Below are positions 49,632 to 57,193 of a DNA stretch of 64,000 nt, in pieces; within the stretch, counting starts at the first letter, position 1; each line of letters starts with the position of its first letter. The position numbers were made by a program, and so were the translations under genes. Below the pieces are notes generated by a model. That model was not told the DNA's origin and did no database searches. It was given only the letters and a program-made list of their open reading frames with translations. The stretch covers positions 42,977-106,976 of the forward strand of contig DASZUS010000008.1 of assembly GCA_035547515.1 (NCBI GenBank). Direction: 5' to 3'. Origin of the DNA: DASZTV01 sp035547515. GTDB taxonomy: Bacteria > Actinomycetota > Actinomycetes > JAFAQI01.

Positions 49632-50711
49632 ATGGCAGGAGTGCGCAGCGCAATGAGTCCTCGAACCGCGGCCCGGGTAGCTGCTGCCTCGGCGGTCCTC
49701 GTCTCGGCGCTGGCGGTCGCCGGCGCCGGCATCGGGCCGGCTGCAGCGGCCCCCGCTGAGCTGACGGGCACCTTCGAGTTCGCCGCCGGCAGCTGCGCGC
49801 ACGGGTCGATCTCCGGCAGCTACATCCAGATGATCCTGCCGAGCGGGACGACCGCGGGCCCGTACATGTCCAACAGCGACTCGGCCTGCTCGAACCAGGC
49901 CTACACGTTGCTCACCCCCGGCCGGGACGGCGGTCTGAAGTTCGGCGCCTACCAGCCGCTGCCCAACCCGCCGTTCGACGCACACGGCGACGCCCGCGCC
50001 GACTCGATCAGTGCGCCGGCGCAGTACGAGGGCACGGGCTTCGCCACCTCGACCAACCCGGTCGACCCGCAGACGCACACGAAGGTCCCGGCCCCCTCGC
50101 TGACCGTTCACGGCAGCACCGTGACGGCCGACCTCAGCAGCTTCTCGGTGTCCTGGAACAACCAGTACTTCAACCAGGGCGCGCCCAAGCCCGATGGCAG
50201 CGAGCCCGGCATCACGCGGACCCCGACCGGGACCTACGACGCGAAGACCGGCGCCATGACACTGTCGTGGACCAGCCAGGTGGTGGGCGGGCCGTTCGAC
50301 AAGTTCACCGGGTCCTGGCACCTGGTCGGCCGCTTCGTGCCCACCGCGAGCACCACCTCAGCCGGATCCGGCGGCGCGGTGGCGAGCGGCGCCGCGCCCG
50401 GTGCGGCGACTGGCGCGGCAACCGGTGCCGCAGCTGGCGCCGGGCCGGGCGGCGCCGCGTCCGCGCCCGCCGCCGCATCGAAGGGGTCGGGCAAGCCCGC
50501 CAAGCCGGGAGCCGCAGCCACGGCCGCGCCCGTGGTCGCAACCGCGTCGAACCCGGCCGCAACTGCGCTCAGCGCAAGTGTCGTGACCAAGCACACCTGG
50601 TCGGTGTCGTGGTGGCTGATCGCCCTGGTGCTCATCGTCGCCGCCGCCGGCTTCGGCGGCCTGGCCGCGCTGCCGCGCAGCCCGAGCGACAAGCCGGCAG
50701 ACCCGTCATGA
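49632..50711 (+). CDS. Cluster-specific exported protein, paralog B2 (membrane-anchored)
   Basis: A 359-residue protein: signal peptide (cleavage after about residue 40, AAAAP), the B-type domain (about 45-235; GSYIQM, 'TPGRDGGLKFGAYQP', FDAHGDARAD, SWNNQYFNQG), a long Ala/Gly/Pro linker and a C-terminal membrane helix. The ATG at 49632 is preferred; GTG at 49623 and ATG at 49653 are alternatives in the same frame. B1 is its lipoprotein counterpart, just as A2 is that of A1. The stop overlaps the next start (ATGA). Confidence 0.68.
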   Translation: MAGVRSAMSPRTAARVAAASAVLVSALAVAGAGIGPAAAAPAELTGTFEFAAGSCAHGSISGSYIQMILPSGTTAGPYMSNSDSACSNQAYTLLTPGRDGGLKFGAYQPLPNPPFDAHGDARADSISAPAQYEGTGFATSTNPVDPQTHTKVPAPSLTVHGSTVTADLSSFSVSWNNQYFNQGAPKPDGSEPGITRTPTGTYDAKTGAMTLSWTSQVVGGPFDKFTGSWHLVGRFVPTASTTSAGSGGAVASGAAPGAATGAATGAAAGAGPGGAASAPAAASKGSGKPAKPGAAATAAPVVATASNPAATALSASVVTKHTWSVSWWLIALVLIVAAAGFGGLAALPRSPSDKPADPS

Positions 50712-51457
50712 CCGTGCTGGGTCTGTCCGTGCGGACCGTGCGCGCTGCGCTGACGGCCCTGATCGTGCTCGCCCTGCTCGCGGGCCTGGGGTTCTCGGTG
50801 CGGCGTACCACCACGAGGGCCACGTCACAGCCGGCTTCGAGCGTGAGCCCCGTGGTCGCGGCCACGAATCCTCCTGCGGTTTCGGCGCAGCCGCCTGTGA
50901 CGGCAGTGCCGCTGCCGGTCTCGGCACCCCTGCCTGCGACGGGGGCGACAGCAACACCGTCCCCGACGGCGACGCCCGCGACCACGCCGCCGGCATCACC
51001 GTCCACCTCCTCGACCGCGATTCCCGCGGTGAAGGTGGCTGCCATCGGCAAGTGCCCGATCAAGCTGTCGACGCCGAAGGTGATGGGCGGCGTCCAGTCG
51101 CTCGTGGCGTTCGCGCCGGCTTTCGGGCCGTTCTCCGCGGAGGCCTTCGCCGCGGCTGCGGCCTACCAGCCGGAGCTGGAGCTGCTCGGTCCGATCCTGG
51201 CGCAGTACCCGGAGTTCGCCCCGGTCGTCGAGCCGGCCTTGAAGCCGGTGCTCTCGCTGTTCTCGACCGGCTCGAACGCGTTGTTCTCGGTGATCGCTCC
51301 GCTCTACAAGCCCTACCGCACCCAGGTGCTCTCGGCGGAGACGAAGCTCGCGGCGGCGCTCGCGCCGTACTCCGCGAAGGTCGCGGGAACGCCGCTGGCG
51401 GGTTGCGTGGTTGACCTGGAAGCCGCACTGGTCCGCGACACCAAGAAGTCGAAGTAA
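50708..51457 (+). CDS. Membrane-anchored protein with Pro/Thr linker and helical domain
   Basis: A 249-residue protein with one N-terminal membrane helix (about 10-30), a Pro/Thr/Ser-rich extracellular spacer (about 40-105) and a helical domain (about 112-249) bounded by two cysteines (GKCPIKL and AGCVVDL) that could form a disulfide. No family is recognised. It is translationally coupled to paralog B2, with DUF4395 following 13 bases after its stop. Confidence 0.62.
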   Translation: MTVLGLSVRTVRAALTALIVLALLAGLGFSVRRTTTRATSQPASSVSPVVAATNPPAVSAQPPVTAVPLPVSAPLPATGATATPSPTATPATTPPASPSTSSTAIPAVKVAAIGKCPIKLSTPKVMGGVQSLVAFAPAFGPFSAEAFAAAAAYQPELELLGPILAQYPEFAPVVEPALKPVLSLFSTGSNALFSVIAPLYKPYRTQVLSAETKLAAALAPYSAKVAGTPLAGCVVDLEAALVRDTKKSK

Positions 51458-51470
51458 GGGAGACAGCCTC

Positions 51471-51971
51471 GTGTCCAAGCTCTTCGGGTTTCCGAACCCG
51501 GTCAACGAGAAGGCAGCGCGCACCGTGGCCGGGGTCGTCCTGGCCGCCAGCATCGTCCTGCTCGTGCTCAGCCTCACGGTCAGCGACGAGTGGGGGTGGG
51601 GCAGCGCGGTGCTGGCGTACGGGTTCGTGGCGCGCGTGCTCACCGGCCCGAAGCTGAGCCCGCTCGGCCGCTTCGCGATGACGGTTGCCGCCCCACGCCT
51701 GGGCGAGCCGAACTTCGTCGCCGGCCCGCCGAAGCGGTTCGCCCAGGGCGTGGGTGCGGTCTTCACGATCGGCGCGGTCGTCTTCATGGCGGTCGGGCGC
51801 CCCGCCGGCACCCAGGTCCTGCTCGGTTTCATGGTGCTCGCGGCCGGCCTCGAGTCGATCTTCGCGTACTGCTTGGGCTGCAAGGTCTTCGCCGCACTGA
51901 TGCGCTTCGGGCTGATCCCCGAGGAGACCTGCGAGGCCTGTAACAACATCTCGCTGCGCGCGGCCGCGTAG
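51471..51971 (+). CDS. DUF4395 membrane protein
   Basis: A 166-residue protein matching DUF4395: an FPNPVNEKAARTVAG start, a short GFVARVLTGPKLSP loop, GPPKRFAQG and then a CLGC motif in the last membrane segment, followed by CEACN. Three or four membrane helices are predicted. From memory, DUF4395 genes often neighbour rhodanese and thioredoxin genes in actinobacteria, which would fit a sulfur-related role. The GTG is preceded by AAGGGAGA. It is the last gene of this plus-strand run before an Rrf2 regulator. Confidence 0.82.
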   Translation: MSKLFGFPNPVNEKAARTVAGVVLAASIVLLVLSLTVSDEWGWGSAVLAYGFVARVLTGPKLSPLGRFAMTVAAPRLGEPNFVAGPPKRFAQGVGAVFTIGAVVFMAVGRPAGTQVLLGFMVLAAGLESIFAYCLGCKVFAALMRFGLIPEETCEACNNISLRAAA

Positions 51972-52001
51972 CTCGTCGCGAAGTAGCCCGGGGGCACTGG
52001 A

Positions 52002-52433
52002 GTGGCGGTCTTCGCGGCGGGCACGTGGCAGGTGTCGGCGTACAGCGACTACGCGCTGCGCGCGCTCGTCGAGATCGCCAGCGCGCCGTCCGCCAGCCCG
52101 CTGCCGGCTCGCGTCATCGCCGAGCACCAGCAGATCCCGGCGCTGTTCTTGAACAACATCCTCGCCGACCTGCGTCGCGGCGGGCTGATCGCGAGCAAGC
52201 GAGGCTTGCGGGGCGGCTGGTCGCTGACCCGGCCCGCGGACCAGATCACGGTCGCGGACGTGCTCGGTGCGATCGACCGCCGGGAGCTGCAGCGGGCCGG
52301 CCGCGCCGTACGCCGTCCGCGGTCGTCGATCGGCCAGGCGATCGACGAGCTGTGGTGCCGGCTGCGCGCAAGCGTCGAGGCGGTCGCCACGACCACCACG
52401 CTGCGCGATCTCGTCGCCGCGGCATCCGAGTAG
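52002..52433 (+). CDS. Rrf2 family transcriptional regulator
   Basis: A 143-residue winged-helix regulator with the Rrf2 start 'VSAYSDYALRALVEIA', the recognition region 'ALFLNNILADLRRGGLIASKRG' and 'GGWSLTRPADQITVADVLGAI'. The three cysteines that hold an Fe-S cluster in IscR-type members are missing, as in CymR-type or redox-independent members. The family start could be GTG at 52032 rather than 52002. Its position at the end of the sulfur/copper island makes it a candidate regulator of that island. Confidence 0.8.
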   Translation: MAVFAAGTWQVSAYSDYALRALVEIASAPSASPLPARVIAEHQQIPALFLNNILADLRRGGLIASKRGLRGGWSLTRPADQITVADVLGAIDRRELQRAGRAVRRPRSSIGQAIDELWCRLRASVEAVATTTTLRDLVAAASE

Positions 52434-52436
52434 CGT
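52431..52436 (+). promoter_or_regulatory. Candidate -10 (TAGCGT) of the DUF3467 gene
   Basis: The hexamer includes the stop codon of the Rrf2 gene and ends 7 bases before the GTG at 52444. Confidence 0.35.
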
Positions 52437-52443
52437 CGCCGCT

Positions 52444-52749
52444 GTGACCGAGCCGCAGCAGCAGATCCAGATCCAGGTCCCCGAGGAGGTGCAGGGAGGG
52501 GTCTACGCCAACATGGCGATCGTCTGGCACACCCCCTACGACTTCACCCTCGACTTCGCGGTGACGAACCCGCCGGCGACCACTCCCGACGGCCAGACCG
52601 TGGTGCCTTCCCGGGTGGTCGCCCGGGTGAAGTTCCCGCCGTCGCAGATCTTCCAGCTGCTGCAGGCGATCAACGCCAACATGACCAGCTACGAGGCGGC
52701 GTTCGGCCCGATCGCAATCCCTGGGGCAACGCAGCCGGAAGGCGACTGA
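52444..52749 (+). CDS. DUF3467 family protein
   Basis: A 101-residue protein matching DUF3467: 'IQVPEEVQGGVYANMAIVWHTPYDFTLDF', then 'SRVVARVKFPPSQIFQLLQAINANMTSYEAAFG'. The function is unknown. The GTG at 52444 removes an upstream extension that overlaps the Rrf2 gene. It converges on an SDR gene with a 22-base gap. Confidence 0.85.
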   Translation: MTEPQQQIQIQVPEEVQGGVYANMAIVWHTPYDFTLDFAVTNPPATTPDGQTVVPSRVVARVKFPPSQIFQLLQAINANMTSYEAAFGPIAIPGATQPEGD

Positions 52750-52771
52750 GGGCGCCCGCGGCCTCGGGCGC

Positions 52772-53551
52772 TCAGAGGGTGAAGGACGATCCGCCGTTGA
52801 CCGCGATCGTCTGGCCGGTCACCCAGGACGCCCGCGGGCTGGCCAGTGAGAGCACCGCCCATGCCACGTCGGCGGGCTCGCCCGGTCGGCGTACCAGGTA
52901 GCTCGACAGGATCGAGCGCCGCAGCTCCTCGCTGCCGGTATCGCTCCACAGCGGCTCGGTCAGCGGCGTGCGCATCGTGCCGAGCGAGATCACGTTGACG
53001 GTCACGCCGTGCCGCGCGACCTCCCTAGCGACCGCACGGGAGAACCCCGCCGCGCCTGCCTTCGCTGCGCTGTACGCCGAGTAGCTCGCGCCGCCGGTAC
53101 GCGCGGCGTCCGAGGAGATGGTGATCACCCGGCCCCAGCCCGCCTCCACCATCCCCGGCAGCACCGCGTGGGTGCAGCTCATCACCCCGGTCAGGTTCAC
53201 GGCGAGCAGCGGCGCCCAGTCCGCGGGGGTCGTGTCGACGAACGTGGCGATCTTCCCGAACGTGTCAGGGCCGCCGTTGCCGGCATTGTTGACCAGGATG
53301 TCGACGCGGCCCAGCGCCGCGACCGCCGCGGCCACCGCACCGTGGTCGGCGACGTCGAACGGGGCCGGCGTCGCCGTACCGCCCTCCGAAGCGATGGCGG
53401 TGGCGACGCGCTCGGCGCGGTCGGCGTGGAAGTCGTTGACGACGACCTCGCAGCCGGCGGCGGCCAGCTCCCGGGCGATCGCTTCCCCGACGCCCTGGCC
53501 CGCGCCGGTGACGAGCGCCCGCCGTCCGGTCAGCCCGGCGTCGATGTGCAC
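52772..53551 (-). CDS. Short-chain dehydrogenase/reductase
   Basis: A 259-residue classical SDR: TGAGQGVG near residues 15-22 binds NAD(P), NNAGNGG follows strand four, and the catalytic Ser-Tyr-Lys are in SSDA and YSAAK. It oxidises or reduces an alcohol/ketone or a 3-hydroxyacyl intermediate. The GTG start is preceded at 6 bases by TACGAT. It diverges from the ferredoxin gene. Confidence 0.88.
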   Translation of the reverse strand: MHIDAGLTGRRALVTGAGQGVGEAIARELAAAGCEVVVNDFHADRAERVATAIASEGGTATPAPFDVADHGAVAAAVAALGRVDILVNNAGNGGPDTFGKIATFVDTTPADWAPLLAVNLTGVMSCTHAVLPGMVEAGWGRVITISSDAARTGGASYSAYSAAKAGAAGFSRAVAREVARHGVTVNVISLGTMRTPLTEPLWSDTGSEELRRSILSSYLVRRPGEPADVAWAVLSLASPRASWVTGQTIAVNGGSSFTL

Positions 53552-53557
53552 GGCCGG

Positions 53558-53563
53558 ATCGTA
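53558..53563 (-). promoter_or_regulatory. Candidate -10 (TACGAT) of the SDR gene
   Basis: A TAnnnT hexamer on the minus strand that ends 6 bases before the GTG at 53551. Confidence 0.4.
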
Positions 53564-53580
53564 GCCTCGGTGGCGTTGCC

Positions 53581-53610
53581 GCTGAGCACCTGCTCAGCAC
53601 TATGCTCAGC
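53581..53610 (+). promoter_or_regulatory. Operator palindrome and promoter of the ferredoxin operon
   Basis: GCTGAGCA-CC-TGCTCAGC (53581-53598) is a perfect 8-base inverted repeat, and its right half is repeated at 53603-53610. A TATGCT -10 candidate lies at 53601-53606 within the array. It resembles TetR-family sites; no tetR gene is adjacent. Confidence 0.5.
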
Positions 53611-53634
53611 CTCGCTGACCGGAAGGGAACATCG

Positions 53635-53826
53635 ATGAAGCTCGAGCACGACACCACCCGCTGCGAGGCGCATGGCGTGTGCACCGCGGTCGACCCGGAC
53701 CGCTTCGAGCTCGATGACGACGACCAGCTGATCGTGCACCGCTGGGAGGTCGCGCCGGAGGAGCTGGAGACCGTGCAGCACGCGGTCGACAGCTGCCCGC
53801 GCCAGGCGCTCAAGCTCGTCGACTAG
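53635..53826 (+). CDS. Small [3Fe-4S]-type ferredoxin
   Basis: A 63-residue electron carrier. The cluster motif CEAHGVC followed by a distal CP pair (SCPRQAL) gives three cysteines with the second of the usual four replaced, as in actinobacterial 3Fe-4S ferredoxins that serve cytochromes P450 or other oxygenases. The ATG at 53635 has GGAAGGGA 6 bases upstream. It is the first gene of a plus-strand run of lipid- or steroid-type oxidation genes. Confidence 0.85.
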   Translation: MKLEHDTTRCEAHGVCTAVDPDRFELDDDDQLIVHRWEVAPEELETVQHAVDSCPRQALKLVD

Positions 53827-53835
53827 ACGCCGGCG

Positions 53836-54813
53836 GTGACTGGCTCGACCGTCATGTTCGGGTTGCGGTTCGACCTGCGCAACCCCGACTTCGCCGGCGT
53901 CTCGATGGCGGACCGCTACGACGCCGCACTCGAGATGTCGCTATGGGCGGAGCAGCACGGGGGCTTGGCGGTCAGCATCTCCGAGCACCACGGCTCGCCG
54001 GACGGCTACCTTCCGAGCGCCCTCCCGTTCGCGGCGGCGCTCGCGGCGCGTACCTCGACGATCGCGATCGGGATCAACGCGCTGGTGGCGCCCTTCTACG
54101 ACCCGCTGCGGCTGGCCGAGGACATCGCGGTCGTCGACCAGCTCAGCCGCGGCCGGCTGTCGGTGACGCTGGGCGCCGGGTACGTGCCCGGCGAGTTCGC
54201 GATGTTCGACGTGGCGATGAACCAGCGCGCGGCGCGGATGACCGAGACGGTCGAGACGCTTCGCGCGGCGTGGACCGGCGAGCCGTTCACGTTCCGCGGC
54301 CGCACCGTTCGGGTGACGCCCGCGCCGTACCAGCCCGGGGGTCCGCAGATCGTGATGGGCGGAAGCAGCGAGCCCGCCGCCCGGCGCGCGGCACGGATCG
54401 GTGACGGGTTCATCCCGTCGGTGCCGGAGGTCTACGAGTTCTACCGCGACGAGTGCCGGGTGCTCGGCAAGCCGGATCCGGGCCCGTGGCTCGGCGGCGA
54501 CACGACCTCGACGTTCGTCGCTGCCGAGCCTGATGCGGAGTGGGAGATCCTCGGCCCTTACCTGCTCCACGAGACCAACGCGTACGGCGCATGGCAGGCG
54601 CAGACCGGCGGCTTGACGACCGGGTTCACCACGGTGGCCGACACGGCGCAGCTACGTGCGGAAGGCCGCTACCGGATCTGCACGCCCGAGGCCTTCCTCG
54701 AGCAGGCCGGGGAGTTCACCTTCGTGATGCTGCATCCGATGTGCGGGGGGATCCCGCCGGAGCTGGCGTGGCGCCACCTCGAGCTGTTCGCGGAACGTGT
54801 GCTGAACGCCTGA
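53836..54813 (+). CDS. LLM-class (luciferase-like) flavin-dependent oxidoreductase
   Basis: A 325-residue TIM-barrel enzyme of the luciferase-like monooxygenase family. Motifs include 'VSISEHHGSPDGYLPSAL', a 'YDPLRLAEDIAVVDQLSRGRLSVTLGAGY' stretch and 'GGPQIVMGGSSEPAARRAARIGDG'. It uses reduced FMN or F420; the cofactor cannot be settled by eye. It starts with GTG 9 bases after the ferredoxin stop and precedes an acyl-CoA dehydrogenase by 20 bases. Confidence 0.85.
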   Translation: MTGSTVMFGLRFDLRNPDFAGVSMADRYDAALEMSLWAEQHGGLAVSISEHHGSPDGYLPSALPFAAALAARTSTIAIGINALVAPFYDPLRLAEDIAVVDQLSRGRLSVTLGAGYVPGEFAMFDVAMNQRAARMTETVETLRAAWTGEPFTFRGRTVRVTPAPYQPGGPQIVMGGSSEPAARRAARIGDGFIPSVPEVYEFYRDECRVLGKPDPGPWLGGDTTSTFVAAEPDAEWEILGPYLLHETNAYGAWQAQTGGLTTGFTTVADTAQLRAEGRYRICTPEAFLEQAGEFTFVMLHPMCGGIPPELAWRHLELFAERVLNA

Positions 54814-54833
54814 CGGCAAGGAGAGGGAACGCC

Positions 54834-56135
54834 ATGGCATGGGACTTCGAGACCGATCCTGACTTTCAGGCGAAGCTCGACTGGGCAGACGAGTTCGTCC
54901 GGGACGAGGTCGAGCCGCTGGACTACGTCTGGCCGGGCCTGGAGTTCACCCCCCTCGACGGAGAGCGGCGGCGGGCCGTCGAGCCGCTCAAGCAGATGGT
55001 CCGCGACCAGGGGCTGTGGGCAACGCACCTCGGACCCGAGCTCGGCGGCGCCGGCTACGGCCAGCTGAAGCTGTCGCTGCTCAACGAGATCCTCGGCCGC
55101 TCCTCCTGGGCGCCGATCGTCTTCGGCTGCCAGGCGCCCGACACCGGCAATGCCGAGATCATCGCTCACTTCGGGACGCCGGAGCAGAAGGAGCGCTACC
55201 TCGCGCCGCTGCTGGGCGGCGAGCTGTTCTCCTGCTAATCGATGACCGAGCCGCAGGGCGGCGCGGATCCGTCGACGTTCACCTGCAGTGCCGTCAAGGA
55301 CGGCGAGGAGTGGGTGATCAACGGCTGGAAGTTCTTCTCCTCCAACGCCAAGACTGCGTCGTTCTTCATCGTGATGGTGGTCACCAACCCCGACGTCGAG
55401 ATCTACCGGGGCATGTCGATGTTCCTCGTGCCAGCGGACACGCCCGGCATCAAGATCGTCCGTAACGTGGGCCTCGGGGCTGAGGGACCCGAGCACGGGT
55501 CGCACGCGCTGATCCACTACGACAACGTGCGGGTGCCGGCGGATGCGCTGCTCGGAGACGAGGGGCAGGCGTTCGCGATTGCCCAGACCCGCCTGGGCGG
55601 TGGCCGGATTCACCACGCGATGCGGACCATCGGCTTGGCGCAGCGCGCGCTGGACATGATGTGCGAGCGGGCGCTGTCGCGCCACACCGCCGGCTCGCTG
55701 CTCGCGGACAAGCAGTTCGTGCAGGGCTACATCGCCGACTCCTACGCGCAGCTCAAGCAGTTCCGGCTGTTCGTGCTCTACACCGCGTGGTCGATCGACA
55801 AGCACAACAACTACCTGAAGGTGCGCAAGGACATCGCGGCAATCAAGGTGCTGATGCCCGGCGTACTCCACGACATCGCGCAGCGCGCGATGCAGGTCCA
55901 CGGCGCGCTCGGGGTGTCCAACGAGATGCCGTTCTCGCGGATGCTGATCGGCGCCGCGGTCATGGGTCTGGCCGACGGGCCGACCGAGGTGCACAAGGTC
56001 ACGGTGGCCAAGCAGGTGCTGCGCGACTACCGGCCCACCGAGGACCTGTGGCCGTCGGGCCACATCCCGAAGAAGCGCGAGGAGGCATTGGTGAAGTACG
56101 CCGAGTACCTCGAGCATGAGGTCGGGAACCTCTGA
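54834..56135 (+). pseudogene. Acyl-CoA dehydrogenase interrupted by one in-frame TAA stop
   Basis: The two open segments 54834-55238 and 55242-56135 are in the same frame and together make a complete acyl-CoA dehydrogenase of 433 codons. They break at TGC-TAA-TCG-ATG (55233-55244), inside the conserved FSC[Y/F]SMTEP segment. TAA therefore stands where Tyr (TAC) is expected, a single-base change. Everything downstream is intact: 'GWKFFSSNAKTASFF', GGGRIHHAMR, 'AMQVHGALGVSNEMPFSRM'. The ATG at 54834 has AAGGAGAG upstream. It may be a fresh nonsense mutation or a sequencing error. A restart at 55242 would lack the N-terminal helical domain and is unlikely to be active. Confidence 0.8.
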
Positions 56136-57193
56136 TGGCCGCTCCGTTTGCGGGCGGGGACGGGCCCGCCCTCGATGCAGACGCGCTCGCCGCCTGGCTC
56201 GACACCACGCAGGCGCCTGGCCGCGGCGAGCCGCTGGAGCACGCGTTCGTGTCGGGCGGCTCGCAGAACGCGATCTATGAGATCCGCCGCGGCGACCTGC
56301 ACGCCGCGCTGCGGATCCCGCCGCCGGCAGCGCCGGCCAGCCGCGACGAGGGGATCATCCGCGAGTGGCGGATCATCGAGGCGCTGACCGGGACCGACGT
56401 CCCGCATACGCCTGCGATCGCGGTCTGCTCGGATCCCGCGGTGCTCGGCCGCACCTTCTACTTGATGGGGTTCGTCGACGGCTGGTCACCGATGGGTCTC
56501 GAGGACCGGAAGTGGCCCGCGCCGTACGACTCCGACCTCGAGGCGCGCCGGGGCCTGGCGTTCCAGCTCGCCGAGGGCATCGCGCTGCTGTCGAAGGTCG
56601 ACTGGCAAGCCAAGGGGCTCGCGGATCTCGGACGGCCTGACGGCTTTCATGAGCGGCAGGTCGAGCGCTGGACGCGTTTCCTCGAGCGGATCAAGGGCCG
56701 CGAGCTGCCTGGCTTCGAGGTGGCCTCGGCCTGGCTCGCAGCGCACCGCCCGCTCGACTTCATTCCTGGCCTGATGCACGGCGACTACCAGTTCGCGAAT
56801 GTGATGTACCGCCACGGCGCGCCCGCCCGGATGGCGGCGATCGTCGACTGGGAGATGGGCACGGTCGGGGACCCGAAGCTCGACCTCGCCTGGATGATCC
56901 AGGGTTGGCCGGCCGACACCTCCTCGCCCGAGGCTGCCAACCAGAGCTATGTCGACATGGTCGGCATGCCGAGCGCGAACGAGGTGCTGGCGCACTACGC
57001 GTCGGTGTCGGGACGGCAGGTCGACGACATCGACTACTACCTGGTCCTCGCCAAGTGGAAGCTCGCCATCGTGCTCGAGCAGGGCTTTCAGCGGGCGGGT
57101 GACGACGAGAAGCTGCTGGCATTCGGGCCGATCGTGCTCGACCTGATGAAAGGCGCCGCTGAGCTGGCGGAGTCGACGGACTACTCGGGGTGA
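56135..57193 (+). CDS. Phosphotransferase family protein (APH fold)
   Basis: A 352-residue aminoglycoside-phosphotransferase-fold protein with the catalytic loop HGDYQFANVM and the metal-binding IVDWEMGTVGDP. Members lying beside acyl-CoA dehydrogenases, as here, are thought to act on acyl-CoA-related substrates (ACAD10/11-like), not on antibiotics. The ATG shares a base with the acyl-CoA dehydrogenase stop (TGATG) and the stop overlaps the next GTG. Confidence 0.87.
   Translation: MAAPFAGGDGPALDADALAAWLDTTQAPGRGEPLEHAFVSGGSQNAIYEIRRGDLHAALRIPPPAAPASRDEGIIREWRIIEALTGTDVPHTPAIAVCSDPAVLGRTFYLMGFVDGWSPMGLEDRKWPAPYDSDLEARRGLAFQLAEGIALLSKVDWQAKGLADLGRPDGFHERQVERWTRFLERIKGRELPGFEVASAWLAAHRPLDFIPGLMHGDYQFANVMYRHGAPARMAAIVDWEMGTVGDPKLDLAWMIQGWPADTSSPEAANQSYVDMVGMPSANEVLAHYASVSGRQVDDIDYYLVLAKWKLAIVLEQGFQRAGDDEKLLAFGPIVLDLMKGAAELAESTDYSG

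Noticed and set aside
49632..50711. Sortase (LPxTG) anchoring of paralog B2
   Set aside because: The C-terminus is a membrane helix with a charged tail, but no LPxTG or LAxTG motif precedes it.
55236..55238. Recoding of a stop codon (selenocysteine, pyrrolysine) in the acyl-CoA dehydrogenase
   Set aside because: The codon is TAA, which neither system uses, and the expected residue is an ordinary Tyr. A mutation or sequence error is simpler.
56135..57193. Aminoglycoside resistance gene
   Set aside because: The APH fold is shared, but placement inside an acyl-CoA dehydrogenase operon fits the ACAD-associated phosphotransferase group.
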